Assembly (NCBI RefSeq): GCF_029407905.1
Contig: NC_073625.1
Location: 175,294,240-175,358,239, forward strand
Source of the DNA: Bubalus kerabau
Taxonomy: Eukaryota; Chordata; Mammalia; Artiodactyla; Bovidae
Direction of reading: 5' to 3'
DNA length: 64,000 nucleotides
Shown in pieces: positions 35,466-46,022 of this stretch. The stretch's first letter is position 1, and every line of letters begins with the position of its first letter. Made by a program: the position numbers and the translations under genes. The notes under the pieces are model-generated. The model was given only the letters and a program-made list of their open reading frames with translations. It ran no database searches and was not told the origin of the DNA.

Positions 35466-36064
35466 ACCTACTTCATAAGTAGGTCATTACAAGAAGTAAA
35501 TGAGAAAATATATGTAGAACTCTTAGTGTGTTGACTACGTGTTGGCACATAGTCAACATTCAATAATTGTAAAAATGTCTCCATTTCATCCTTACTTCCC
35601 AAGTCTCTGAAATGCCAGTCATAAACCTGAGTTATGTCTTTTGCAAGAAAGGCACCAACAACCTGGCATGGAGGGGATGAAAGTGAGTAAGTTCAGCCTT
35701 GGAAATTCTCAGGCCACAAGAGCCTTGAGTCCACATCATCTGTATGGAGCACAGCTATGCCCTCTGCCTGTGCTAGGCCACTGCAGATACAAAAAGTGGA
35801 TAATATAACCCAACAGTTAATATGTTCCGGTTCACTCTGTGCCAGGCTTTGCAATAGGGGTTTTGCATCCCATACTTAATTTAACAACTTTCAACAACAG
35901 GTGTTATTTTCCTGCTTTGTTCTGACCAGTTTACTGTCTAAGAAAGTTTGAGTAATTTATCTACACTAACTTAATTGTGCAGGATATGAATTAATGTCTG
36001 CCTAATAGAAATTCTTTCTCTCACACATTATCATTTTGAGAGAAGCATGTAGGATAAGTAAGCA
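35466..36064. other. unassigned intergenic sequence
   Basis: Contains weak MIR/L2-like wording at 35480-35575 and 35840-35990 that I cannot call firmly. No gene. Confidence 0.4.
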
Positions 36065-36365
36065 ACAAAAAGTAATTTCACAGACTCACAAACATAGAGA
36101 ACAGACTTGTGTCCCAAGGGGGAGGGAAGGATTGGGAGTTTAGGGTTAGTAGATGCAAAATATTATATGTAGAATGGATAAACAACAAGGTCCTACTCTA
36201 TAGCACAAAGAACTATATTCAATATCCTGTGATAAGCCATAATAGAAAAGATTATGATTAACCATATATGAAAAATATATATATATCTGAATCACTTTGC
36301 TGTACAGCAGAAATTAACACATTGTAAATCAACTATACATCAATAAAATAAAAAAAATTTTTAAG
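36065..36365 (+). mobile_element. L1 3' UTR (artiodactyl type)
   Basis: Landmarks: gtagaatggataaacaacaa, caatatcctgtgataagcca, ctttgctgtacagcagaaat, cattgtaaatcaactataca, then an A-rich tail at 36340-36360. Confidence 0.85.
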
Positions 36366-37332
36366 GTAGTTTCAAATCAGAAGAGGTAGCTTCAGGAATT
36401 CAGCTTTTAAAAAGATCTTTATCCACCATCATTTCTGAATATTAAACAATTATTTAAATAACCAATTGAAACCAAAGTAGTGATACAAATCTCTGAATTT
36501 GTTGAGGCTGCCCCCTTTATTCTTGACTAGCTATTGTGGCGTGTTCTTTTACAGATCTTGCTCAAAAATGGTAAGCAGATGATGTAAGGCTTTGTTCACT
36601 TTAAGCTCCAAGCCCAGGGCCCCACCTGGCAAAGTGGTATTGAATCTCAGGCAATTTATTTGGGTCAATAGTTTTTAATAAATAAATAACGCTACTGTTT
36701 CAGAAAATAGAATCTAACGGGAACAGGCCTGACATAAACACAGCCATTCCCTCTCATTTTCACCAGGGTCATTAATGCTTTGCCCAATTAAGTACCAAAA
36801 CACAGCCCCTGAATAATTTATACTGGATGATTGAGGAAAATAAATTATACCAGCTTATGGAAACTTATTTTTAAAAAGAAAATTAAACTGCGGCTTTCTA
36901 CATGACCTAAATTGAATTTAACTAAAAATACTTAACTTTAAAAGAAAGGTCAAAAACCTGATTCTTAAAGAACTGGAGTCATTTATTGCTCCCCTCCCCC
37001 ATCTTGGCAGGCAAGGCTAAGTCTTCATGACCCACAAGCAACTGGACATGTTACCAAATTTTCAACATCTCTCAGATGCTTTAGTGCTCCTGCAGACGCT
37101 GCCTCTGCCAAAGGAGCTTTTTAAAGTTTACGCATTTATCTTCAAGAGAAAGTGAGACAAGCTTGTTCACGACCAAATCCAGTTCATGTTCAACATTGTT
37201 TAGACATGAATGTTCTATGCTTGGCGAGGCAGAGTGCCTGACTGAAAACAAAGATGTCATTGATTATACCAAGGAATTATTCTAGCACACTCTCTTATAC
37301 TTTCCTTGGACCTTTATACCCTGCGGTGTTAA
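36366..37332. other. unique AT-rich intergenic sequence
   Basis: No gene and no repeat recognised; rich in TAAT/ATTA words (see findings). Confidence 0.45.
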
Positions 37333-38342
37333 AAAAAAAAAAAGCCAGAAAATTCAATGACTTCTCCCATTGACAGATGGATCTATCTTTTCTCTCCTTG
37401 AACCTGAACAGGCTTGCGACTGCTTCCTCAGATAGAATTTGGCAGAAGCGATGCTCTGTGACTTCCCAGACTAGATCATAAGGGCAGTGAAGCTTCTGCC
37501 TTATTCACTGGGATGCTCACTTTTGGAACCTAGAGTCTCCATTGGCAAAGTCCAATGACCTGAGGCTGCCAGCCATGTTGTGAAGGTACCAGGCCACGTG
37601 AGGAGGCCACGTGCAAGTGCACTGACAGCTCCAGCTGAGTCCAACATTTGCATCATCCCAGAGTCTCCAGGTAATTCCACTTCCTAGGTGCTGAGTCACC
37701 TTCAGCTGTTTGAATCTTTCCACCTAAAGCCTGGGACATCATGAAACAGAGTCAAGTCATTTCCACTATACCCTGTCTGTATTCCTGACGCACAGAAACC
37801 AATAGTGTGTGTAACAAAATTGTTGTGAAACAGCATGTAACACATTGCCCAGTTTACACTGGTTTTGCCTCCTTAAATAGGTTGCTGATTAATGAAATCT
37901 TGACTTATTTTATAGAGACAGAACTGTGAATGTGCAAGACAGAAACCCCTGTCTCCAGAATGAACCCAGAACCAAGAATCTTCCATCTGCAGAACTCAAA
38001 GAATAGAAATGTTGCCACCAAAGCTCTTTATGAAGCAGGAAGTTCTTCAAAATCCAAAAATAAGGAAAATCCAGGTACCAACTAGCAAGTAGCTTGTAGG
38101 GACTAATTCAAGATGAGCCAAACAGAATCCAAGTTTGAAATCCCCTAACTCCTTAAATTTCACCCTTGAACCCCACATCAGGACAGATTTGAGAGCCTTG
38201 TCTTCTGTCTCCTTGCTGGTTGATCTCTCATTAAAAGTTCTTTTCTCAAAAGCTGATGCCATATTCTATGCCTATTAGGCAGTGCATCTTTGCTTGGTAT
38301 CAGTTGCTAATGCCACTACGTTTTGGGGTGGTTTGTAATGCA
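37333..38342 (+). mobile_element. MaLR LTR (MLT1J-like) with interior insertion
   Basis: The order matches an MLT1J-type LTR: ggcagaagcgatgctctgtg, then aggtaccaggccacgtgagg, gtattcctgacgcacagaaa, and ccactacgttttggggtggt at 38316-38335. The last two blocks are about 500 bp apart but adjacent in the family, implying an insertion at about 37820-38310. Confidence 0.65.
37822..38310 (+). mobile_element. possible LTR inserted in the MaLR LTR
   Basis: The block splits the MLT1J-like LTR. Its right part resembles a retroviral LTR end (gccttgtcttctgtctcctt, then an ATTAAA polyadenylation-like signal at 38230-38235 and cttttctcaaaa). Neither the family nor a target-site duplication could be fixed. 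Confidence 0.35.
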
Positions 38343-38354
38343 TCAAGAGTAACT

Positions 38355-38522
38355 GCTGCTGCTGCTGCTGCTGCTAAGTCGCTTCAGTCGTGTCCGACTC
38401 TGTGCGGCCCCATAGACGGCAGCCCACCAGGCTCCCCCGTCCCTGGGATTCTCCAGGCAAGAACACTGGAGTGGGTTGCCATTTCCTTCTCCAATGCATG
38501 AAAGTGAGAAGTGAAAGTGAAG
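38355..38522 (-). mobile_element. BOV-A2 SINE, 5'-truncated
   Basis: (GCT)7-like start, one monomer and linker. Perfect 12-bp duplication, TCAAGAGTAACT, at 38343-38354 and 38523-38534. Confidence 0.93.
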
Positions 38523-38699
38523 TCAAGAGTAACTAAAACATACTTATTCTAACTTGGTCCCTACAACAAAGACCGGGAAAAGGAAAATGTGGTGAGGTAA
38601 GTCCTGTGAGTAATGTGTAATTATCCCATGCTGTAGCTCAAATGTTGAGATTTGTATGGCCAAGAAAAGGAAACAATGGGGCTTAATGGAAAAAGAATG

Positions 38700-38900
38700 A
38701 TTTCTAGAATTGCACAAGCCTAGATTCCAAACCCAGCTCTACTATTATCTACCTAAATATGACTCAAGAAAACTGTTTATTCTGTTTGAGCCTAGTTCCT
38801 CATCTACAGATGGAGGTGCAATATGTAACCTAATGTAACAAGACTATTTTTAGGGTTAAATGAATTGTAAAGAGGTGAATCCTTTCCCTCCCAAATGGTA
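38700..38900 (+). repeat. MIR SINE
   Basis: MIR order is readable: gaattgcacaagcctagatt, then gcctagttcctcatctacag and ggttaaatgaattgtaaaga. Confidence 0.7.
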
Positions 38901-39224
38901 GAGATGCAGTAAATGAAACCATCCCTAGTTGAGAATACATACTCACTCACCTAGAACCACTCCTGCTTTTGGTGGGCTTTTTTTCTGACTCTTCAGTATT
39001 TGGTGTTATCTATGTAGGAAAAATGTGAACATATTTGGGCGCCCATGAGACCACATCAGTGCCAGACCCACCAGACCCACTGGCACAGGAAGCACCAGTT
39101 CACATGCCCTGCCAGACCAATTCAGGTGTGCTGTATCTAAATCTACCTGTTCTGTCAGCCTCATGCTGGAAAACTCAAAACATTCTTACTGGTGCGGATG
39201 TTGGTAAAGAGTAAGAGAGTATGG
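38901..39224. other. unassigned intergenic sequence
   Basis: Nothing recognised. Confidence 0.5.
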
Positions 39225-39395
39225 TGATGGGTGTGTGGTGAAAGTATTGTTTTCACTTTATACAGAAGGTAATGGAAGCCCAGAGAGGTTACGCTGTTGG
39301 CTTAATGTCACACAGCCTGGGGTAGATTCTAATTTTCTTGATTCCTGATCCAGAGCTTCATCTAGACCATGTCCAGTTACATGGAAGTTAATAAG
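39225..39395 (-). repeat. MIR SINE
   Basis: Antisense MIR core: actttatacagaaggtaatg, then gcccagagaggttacgctgt and gtcacacagcctggggtaga. Confidence 0.75.
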
Positions 39396-40635
39396 TATAC
39401 AAACATCAGTGCTTAAAATGCCTGGAGCTGACCAGACCAGGAGCCAGGAAGTGCCTTCCACACCAACAGCCCAGTGGAGAGGTCCTAGTAAGAGAGAAGT
39501 GAAAGGGTAAACACTTATTTATTTTCCTAGTTCAGAGAAAGAGGCTACCTATGCCTCCTCTTTCTCATTCACAGCCATCCAAGCTTGCTAGACTGCTCCA
39601 AGGAAATCATTTCACCCAAGTAATTTTAAAGTTTTATGTCTTTCATATTTCTCAATATTTAAGAAATTCTTTTCCAGGTTGGCATGGTAATGTGTAGTGA
39701 ATCATGTGTCCAAAGGGGACAGGATATATTATAGCACCTTCACATGATGTTCTACAGCATCTGGGAATGTCAAAAAGCAGTGTCATGTGGTGGCACATGA
39801 TAAACGGTATATATTTGCCAGAAGAGGAATTGAAGGACATTAAAAACCCGATGCTTTTCCTAAATGGCAAAGCGTGGTTCCCTTCCTGCTTTCATCCATG
39901 AGCAACTGAATGTTGGAAGCTGACTTTATTGTAAAAAATATCAAGCTGTTTTTGGGATTTAGAGTTTGGAGATGAATACTCTTAAATCAGACTACTAAAA
40001 TCCAAAGTAAATTCATTTTGCTAAAATTGGTCTAAAGGTTGATTTAATACTGCAGCTACCTGCAGCAGGGGAGGGAGAGAGGGAGGAAGGGAGGGCAGGA
40101 AAAAGAGAGAGAGCTTTACAAAGAGCAAATGTGCAAACAATGATTAAGGATTTTGAAGATTTATGTAACATGATTCATATACATGAATATGAAATTGTAC
40201 TTTACAAACAGAGATTAAGGCTTCCTTTAACTCTTTATAGAAACTGATCAGATGCCTGTATCTTCAAAGTGCTTAAAACATGCCTGTAATTAATACATTC
40301 TTGAAATAACTGAGCTGTTGTTGAAGAATAAATATGAAACAAAGATGCTTTCAGGCACCCACAGCTAGGTTATATCAGCTGTCTCTCACAGAAGGAAACT
40401 CTAAGACAGAAGAAGGACGAGTGTGCAATAAAAAACATGTGGATATATCTAAATAAGATCTAAGCAATGAAACAAACAAAAAAAGTTAAAATAATGAGTA
40501 ATTTGCGTGACCTAAAAACAAAATAGCAGCAAAATACTAGGCAAAAATTACATACAAACCAGAATAGAAAGTTCAGAATTAAAATGTTTTTTGCCCACAA
40601 GTATGCTTGTTAAATCCCTAAAGAGGTGGGAATAT
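39396..40635. other. unique intergenic sequence
   Basis: No gene recognised. A GGGA/GAGA-rich patch lies at 40068-40112, and AT-rich unique DNA follows. Confidence 0.5.
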
Positions 40636-40858
40636 CAAACCATCTTACCTGTCTCCTGAGAAACTTGTATGCAGGTCAAGAAGCAATAGTTAGAACTGGA
40701 CATGGAGCAACAGGCTGGTTCAAAATTGGGAAAGGAGCATGTCTAGGCTGAATATTGTCACCCTGCTTATTTAACTTATATGCAGAGTACATCATTCAAT
40801 ATGTTGGCTGGATGAATCACAAACAGGAATCAAGATTATCAACAGCCTCAGATATGCA
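40636..40858 (+). mobile_element. BovB LINE internal fragment
   Basis: The plus strand encodes a degenerate RT block (HLTCLLRNLYAGQEAIVRTGH-like, then LSPCLFNLYAEYII) with indels. It is cut off at cagatatgcagat, where an opposite BovB 3' end begins. Confidence 0.85.
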
Positions 40859-41790
40859 GATCAGTTCAGTTCAGTTCAGTCATTCAGTCATGTCCAACTC
40901 TTTGCGACCCCATGAACCACAGCACCCCAGGCCTCCCTGTCCATCACCAACTCTCAGAGTCCACCCAAACCTGTGTCCATCAAGTCGGTGATGCCATCCT
41001 ACCATCTCATCCTCTGTCGTCCCCCTTCTCCTCCTGCCCCCAATCTTTCCCAGCATTAGGGTCTTTTCAAATGATGAGTCAGCTCTTCACATCAGGTGGC
41101 CAAAGTATTGGAGTTTCAGCTTCAGCATCAGTCCTTCCAATGGACACCCAGGACTGATCTCCTTTAGCATGGACTGGCTGGATCTCCTTGCAGTCCAAGG
41201 GACTCTCAAGAGTCTTCTCCAGCACCACAGTTCAAAAGCATCAATTCTTCGGCACTCAGTTTCTTTATAGTCCAACTCTCACATCCATACATGACTATTG
41301 GAAAAACCATAGCCTCGACTAGATGGACCTTTGTTGGCAAAGTAATGTCTCTGCTTTTTAATATGCTGTCTAGGTTGGTCATAACTTTCCTTCCAAGGAG
41401 TAAGCATCTTTTAATTTCATGGCTGTAATCACCATCTGCAGTGATTTTGGAGCCCAAAAAACTAAAGTCTGACACTGTTTCTACTGTTTCCCCATCTATT
41501 TGCCATGAAGTGATGGGACCGGATGCCATGATCTTCGTTTTCTGAATGTTGAGCTTTAAGCCAACTTTTTCACTCTCTTCTTTCACTTTCATCAAGAGGC
41601 TCTTTAGTTCTTATTCACTTTATGTCATAAGGATGATGTCATCTGTATATCTGAGGTTATTAATATTTCTCCCAGCAATCTTGATTCCAGCTTGTGCTTC
41701 TTCCAGCCCAGCGTTTCTCATGATATACTCTGCATACAAGTTAAAAAAGCAGGGTGACAATATACAGCCTTGACATACTTCTTTTCCAGT
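40859..41790 (-). mobile_element. BovB LINE, 5'-truncated
   Basis: The 3' end lies at the low coordinate with a (CAGTT)n-like start (cagttcagttcagttcagtc), then the C-terminal pol region and part of the RT (YTDDIILM in place of YADD). Stops and indels are present. It ends at a CHR SINE. Confidence 0.92.
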
Positions 41791-41992
41791 GGTTTGGACT
41801 TCACTTGACACTGTGGAGGGTGGAGTTCAGGTTTGATCCCTGGTCATGGAGTGGAGTGGGGAATGGAATCCCACATGCCTTGCAGCCAAAAACCAAAAAC
41901 CAAAACATAGAGCAGGAGCTGTATTGGAATGAATTCAGTGAAAACTTTGAAAATGGTCCACATCAAAAAAAAAAAAAAAAAAAAACAACAAC
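41791..41992 (+). mobile_element. CHR-type SINE with poly(A)
   Basis: Plus-strand CHR SINE body (caggtttgatccctggtcat, then gcagccaaaaaccaaaaacc and tccacatc), ending in a 21-A run at 41966-41986. Confidence 0.85.
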
Positions 41993-43076
41993 TTAAAAAG
42001 GAAAGTTCAACACATATGTAAAAAACAATATATTCTTTGAGGTTAGTGGGGGAAAGGAGAGATGATGAGTCAAGCAGCAGCAATGAAAGATCTTCAGATG
42101 GAACAAGGGCTTCATCTGAAAAATGCAAAATTATAAATTTTAAAAGAAAGTTTAGGAGAGTATTTTTATAGCTTAAAAGTAGGGAAGAATTTCCTAAGCA
42201 CAAAATAAAAAGCACAAATCATGAAGAAAGGTATTGATGTATTCAATACTTTGAAATTAGGAACCTTTGTTCATTAAAAGACACCCTAAGTAAAATGAAA
42301 TGTGAAACCATGAGGTGAAAATTGATATTTGCAATCCTTATTACTAACAAAAGATTGGTATCAGAATATATGAAGAATTTCTACAAATCAATAAGAATAA
42401 ACTAAGCAATTAAGAAATGAGGATGAATTTATAAACTGGCAATTTATAGAAAAATAAATCTGAAAGGCAAATTAACACACTAAAGATGCTCAATACCACA
42501 CAGGTCATCAGGGAAACAAATTAAAAATGATAAAAGATACTACTGTAATCTGAATGTTTTCCTCCCCCACAAATTAGTATTGAAACCTAACCTCAAAGAT
42601 GATGATTTTAGGATTTGGGGTCTTTGGAAGGTGGTTAGGTTATTATTAGGTGATTAGACTCCACCGTCATAAGTGCAATTGATGCCCTTAGAAAAGAGAT
42701 CCCACAGACACCCCTGGCTCTTTTGGCCATTGAGGATACAGAGAGAAGATGGCAACCCAGACGAAGGCCCTCACCCAACCATGCTGGCACCCTGACCTTG
42801 GACTTCTGGCTTCCAGAACTGGGAGAAATAAATTTCTCTTGTTTAGATGCTACCCAGATGTGGTGTTTTGTTATAGGAGCCTGAGCGGACTAAAACAGAT
42901 ACTATTTCACACTTCCCAATTTAGAAAAGTTGTTAAAGTCCAATAAAACCATACACTAGTGAGATTGAAGAGTGATGGTAATATTTATACACTGATAGTG
43001 GAAGTGTAATTGCACATTCGAAAGCACTGGGCAGAACCTACTAAAACTAAATACTCAAACATACTCTGGGATCCGG
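41993..43076 (+). mobile_element. old L1 ORF2 C-terminal remnant, split by an LTR
   Basis: A-rich strand with L1 ORF2-derived passages (acaaatcaataagaataaac, caggtcatcagggaaacaaa) continuing after the LTR at 42903 (actagtgagattgaagagtg). Too decayed for a frame. Confidence 0.6.
42541..42897 (+). mobile_element. MaLR solo LTR (MST/MLT1-like)
   Basis: A 357-bp solo LTR with a 5-bp target duplication, GATAC, at 42536-42540 and 42898-42902, as expected for this class. Landmarks are aatgatgattttaggatttgg-like text, ccagaactgggagaaataaa and ctgagcggactaaaaca. No coding part. Confidence 0.85.
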
Positions 43077-43505
43077 GTTAGTTTCAGAGGGCTACTGTAG
43101 CAAAGTCCCGCAAGCTGGCTGGCTTAAATAAATTTATTCCATCACTCTTCTGGAGGCTAGAATCTGAAATCAAGGTGTCAGATGTGTTCTCTCTAATGCC
43201 TTTAGGGGAAGGCCCTCCACTTGCCTCTTTCAGTTTCTGGTAACCCTGTTCCTTGACTGTGGCGGCATCACTGTAATCTTTGCCTCAGTCCTCACGTGGC
43301 CTTCCTGTGTCTCTGTGTCTTCACATGGTTGTTTACTTATGAGGACCCCAGTCATAGTGGATTAGGAGCCCACCCGACTCCAGTATGACTTCATCCTAAC
43401 TGAACTAACTGTATCTGCAAGGACACTAGTTCCAAATAAGTTCAGATTCTGATACTGAGAGTAAGGGAGACTTCTTTTTGGGGGGGATACAATTCTACCC
43501 ATAAC
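43077..43505 (-). mobile_element. MaLR LTR (MLT1), antisense
   Basis: The plus strand shows the complement of MLT1: ttagtttcagagggctactg, ttctggaggctagaatctga, ctgtatctgcaaggacacta, ccaaataagttcagattctg. Confidence 0.88.
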
Positions 43506-44299
43506 GTCTAGCCCTCACTGTTAGTTATATATTTTAAAAATACACACATGCACGTGAAAACATGTATATATATATATTCATTGCAGTATTTTTCAAGATT
43601 AGGAAAACAGAAAACTAGAAATATCCTTCAACAGAAAATGTGTTCAATTATGATATAGTCATTCAATAGAATATTAATTAGCATCCACTACAATATTGTA
43701 AAGTAAAAAAATAAATAAATAAATAAATAAAAACAAATAAAAATAAAAAGTAAATAAATAAAAATATTAATTAGCAGTTAAATTAAATTAAGTAAAAATA
43801 ACAAATGGGAAAACCAAATATATCATGGCAAGAATAAAATACAAGTTGTAAGTTTCTGTTTTCAACAATATGATAATTAGATATAAAAATAATAGGCAAA
43901 TCAGAAAAGTTTTAAATACACTACTGAGCTGAAACAAAAATAAAGATTCTGCAAAATAAAAAATTCAGTGAAATGTGAAACCCTGGGAAGTATGTGAGCC
44001 AAAAATCTGGCTCTGCCCTGGTGACTTTGCCAGTCTTGTAGACCTTTAATGTCTGCCTGTCCTGTGATATTCAGAACCTAAATTCTATATTCCACTTTAA
44101 GAGGCTACACCTTTACTATGAGGCTGAGGAATAAACTTCACAGAAAGGGACAGCAAGGACACTTGTCTGACTAAACCCTAGCCCAGGGTAAGTGAAAAAA
44201 AATCTCTCCTGAGCATCCATAAATATAAACCAGCCCTGTCATGTATTTGTGTCCTTAAAAAAAGTTTTCTGTTTAATGTTTGATTTGTTTTCAAAACTC
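43506..44299. other. AT-rich sequence, probably old L1 remnants
   Basis: Contains ccttcaacagaaaatgtgtt-type L1 ORF2-end wording at 43621-43680, plus A-rich simple sequence. A minute L1 insertion lies inside it (listed separately). No gene. Confidence 0.45.
43684..43762 (+). mobile_element. minute 5'-truncated L1 insertion
   Basis: Only about 22 bp of the L1 3' end (tccactacaatattgtaaag-ta) plus about 57 bp of A-rich tail, flanked by a perfect 14-bp duplication, AATATTAATTAGCA, at 43670-43683 and 43763-43776. The same 3'-end text appears in the full L1 at 54618-54637. Confidence 0.85.
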
Positions 44300-44460
44300 C
44301 TCTGTCTATGGGATTTCCTAGATAAGAATACTGGAGTGGGTTGCCATTTCTTTCTCCAGGGAATCTTCTTGACCCAGGAATTAAACCTCCTCTCTTGCGT
44401 TGCAGGCAGTCTCCTGCATCACAGATTTTTTTTACCTCTGAGCCAGCAGGGAAGCCCCAG
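44300..44460 (-). mobile_element. Bov-tA SINE, partial
   Basis: Antisense body to head: cctctgtctatgggatttcc, then gagccagcagggaagcccc (the complement of ggggcttccctgctggctc). Confidence 0.85.
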
Positions 44461-45397
44461 TATCACCTATAACTAGTGGAAAAAATATACTGAGGAATAA
44501 AATTTTGTGTAGCCCTCAAAGAATTACCACAGGTAAAGTCTGGAATAAAATGAACAGCACAAGATAAAAAAACTACATATACATATATGATTACAAACCA
44601 GTACATAGGTAGGAAAAGCAAATACACAGAAATCAAATATTGAAATTTAGAGACATAAAAATATAAATACATTTAATATACATAAAGAAATGTTCTTAAA
44701 AGCTTGAAAAGAACAGAGAGGAAACCACTAATGAGTAATCTTTGTTTTAGAAAGAACAAAATACACCTTTAGAAATAAAAATGTGTGATTATTGAGATAT
44801 AAAACAAAATGAACAAATTAAACAACAAATTATATGTATCTGAAGAGAGAAATTTGGAACTCAAAAATAGATGCAAATAATTACTCAAAGTTCAGGCCAG
44901 AGAGATTATGAGTAAAAAACATAAAAGAAAAGTCAAAAGACATGTGAGATAGATGCAGAGTTCCAGAAGAGGCCAAGACAGAAAAAAGGAAGAGACTTAA
45001 AAAAAATAAATAGTTTCTGAAAACATTCCAGAATTGTTGAGAGTCATCAAGTCTTTAGTTCAGAAATTCTAATAAATTTTAAAAAGGATAAGTACTTTAA
45101 AAAATCTATACCAAAATACATCAAAGTGCAACCTGAGAACACTATACACAAAGAGAGATTACCTACAAATAAACAGCAATTTGATGCTGACCTTTCTGTA
45201 GCAATAGTGGGAGCCAAGACACACAATGCTGAAAGAAGAGTACTGCCAAAATTGTTATTCAAAAAATGAAAATAAAAAAATGCTTTTTTCAGACAAAAAT
45301 CAATTTATCACCAAAATTATTCTCATGAACATAAAGTTGCAAAGGAACAGGGAAATAATCCAAAATGGAAACTCTGAGTTATAAGAAGAAATGGTAT
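44461..45397 (+). mobile_element. old L1/HAL1-like ORF1 remnant
   Basis: A-rich strand. The passage at 45120-45340 (gctgaaagaagagtactgcc, caaaattattctcatgaaca) resembles the ORF1 end of old L1/HAL1 elements. Heavily decayed. Confidence 0.45.
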
Positions 45398-45905
45398 GGT
45401 AGGCAGAATAATGCTCCCAAGGATGACCACATCCTAATCCTTGGAATCTGCAAATATATTACTTTACATGGCAAAGGGGAATTAAGGTAGGAGATGGAAT
45501 CAAGGTTGCCAATCAGCTGATCTTAAAATAGGGAGATTACACAGGATTATCTGAGGGGGCCCACTGTAATCACAATCATCCTTAAATGTGGAAGAAGAAG
45601 ACAGAAGAGGAGATCAGAGAAATGAGAGCATGGCAAAGACTTGGCCTAACATACTAACATGGAAAGTAAAGGAAGAGAGCCACCAGTCAAGGAATGTGGG
45701 CAACTTTTAGAAGCCAGGAAGGACAAGAAAATGGAATTCTCCCTAGGGCTTCTAGATGGAATGCAGGTCTGCCAAAACCTTGATGTGGATCCAGTTGAGA
45801 CCCATTTTGTACTTCTGAACTACAGATCTATAACAGAATGAATTTGTCTTGTTCTAAGCCACTAAAGTTGTGGAGTTTGTTACATCAGCAACAGGAAACT
45901 AAGAC
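45398..45905 (+). mobile_element. MaLR LTR (MLT1D-like)
   Basis: Landmarks in order: gtaggcagaataatgctccc, gaatctgcaaatatattact, gatcttaaaatagggagatt, gttctaagccactaaagttg, aacaggaaactaagaca. No coding region. Confidence 0.9.
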
Positions 45906-46006
45906 AAGTGGGGAAGAAAGGTGTTAATAAATGTTTAAATATAAACCAAAATTCACATGGTAAAGTAACAAGTGCAGTGCTAAATTTGAAGGAAATCGGA
46001 TAGGAC

Positions 46007-46022
46007 TAAAATACTGGACAAT
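46007..46022. repeat. L1 target-site duplication, 5' copy
   Basis: TAAAATACTGGACAAT, identical to 54733-54748. Confidence 0.93.

Noticed and set aside
38343..38380. Regularly spaced GCT units as a CRISPR-like or coding triplet array
   Set aside because: This is the (AGC)n tail of a BOV-A2 SINE seen in antisense, with its target duplication present.
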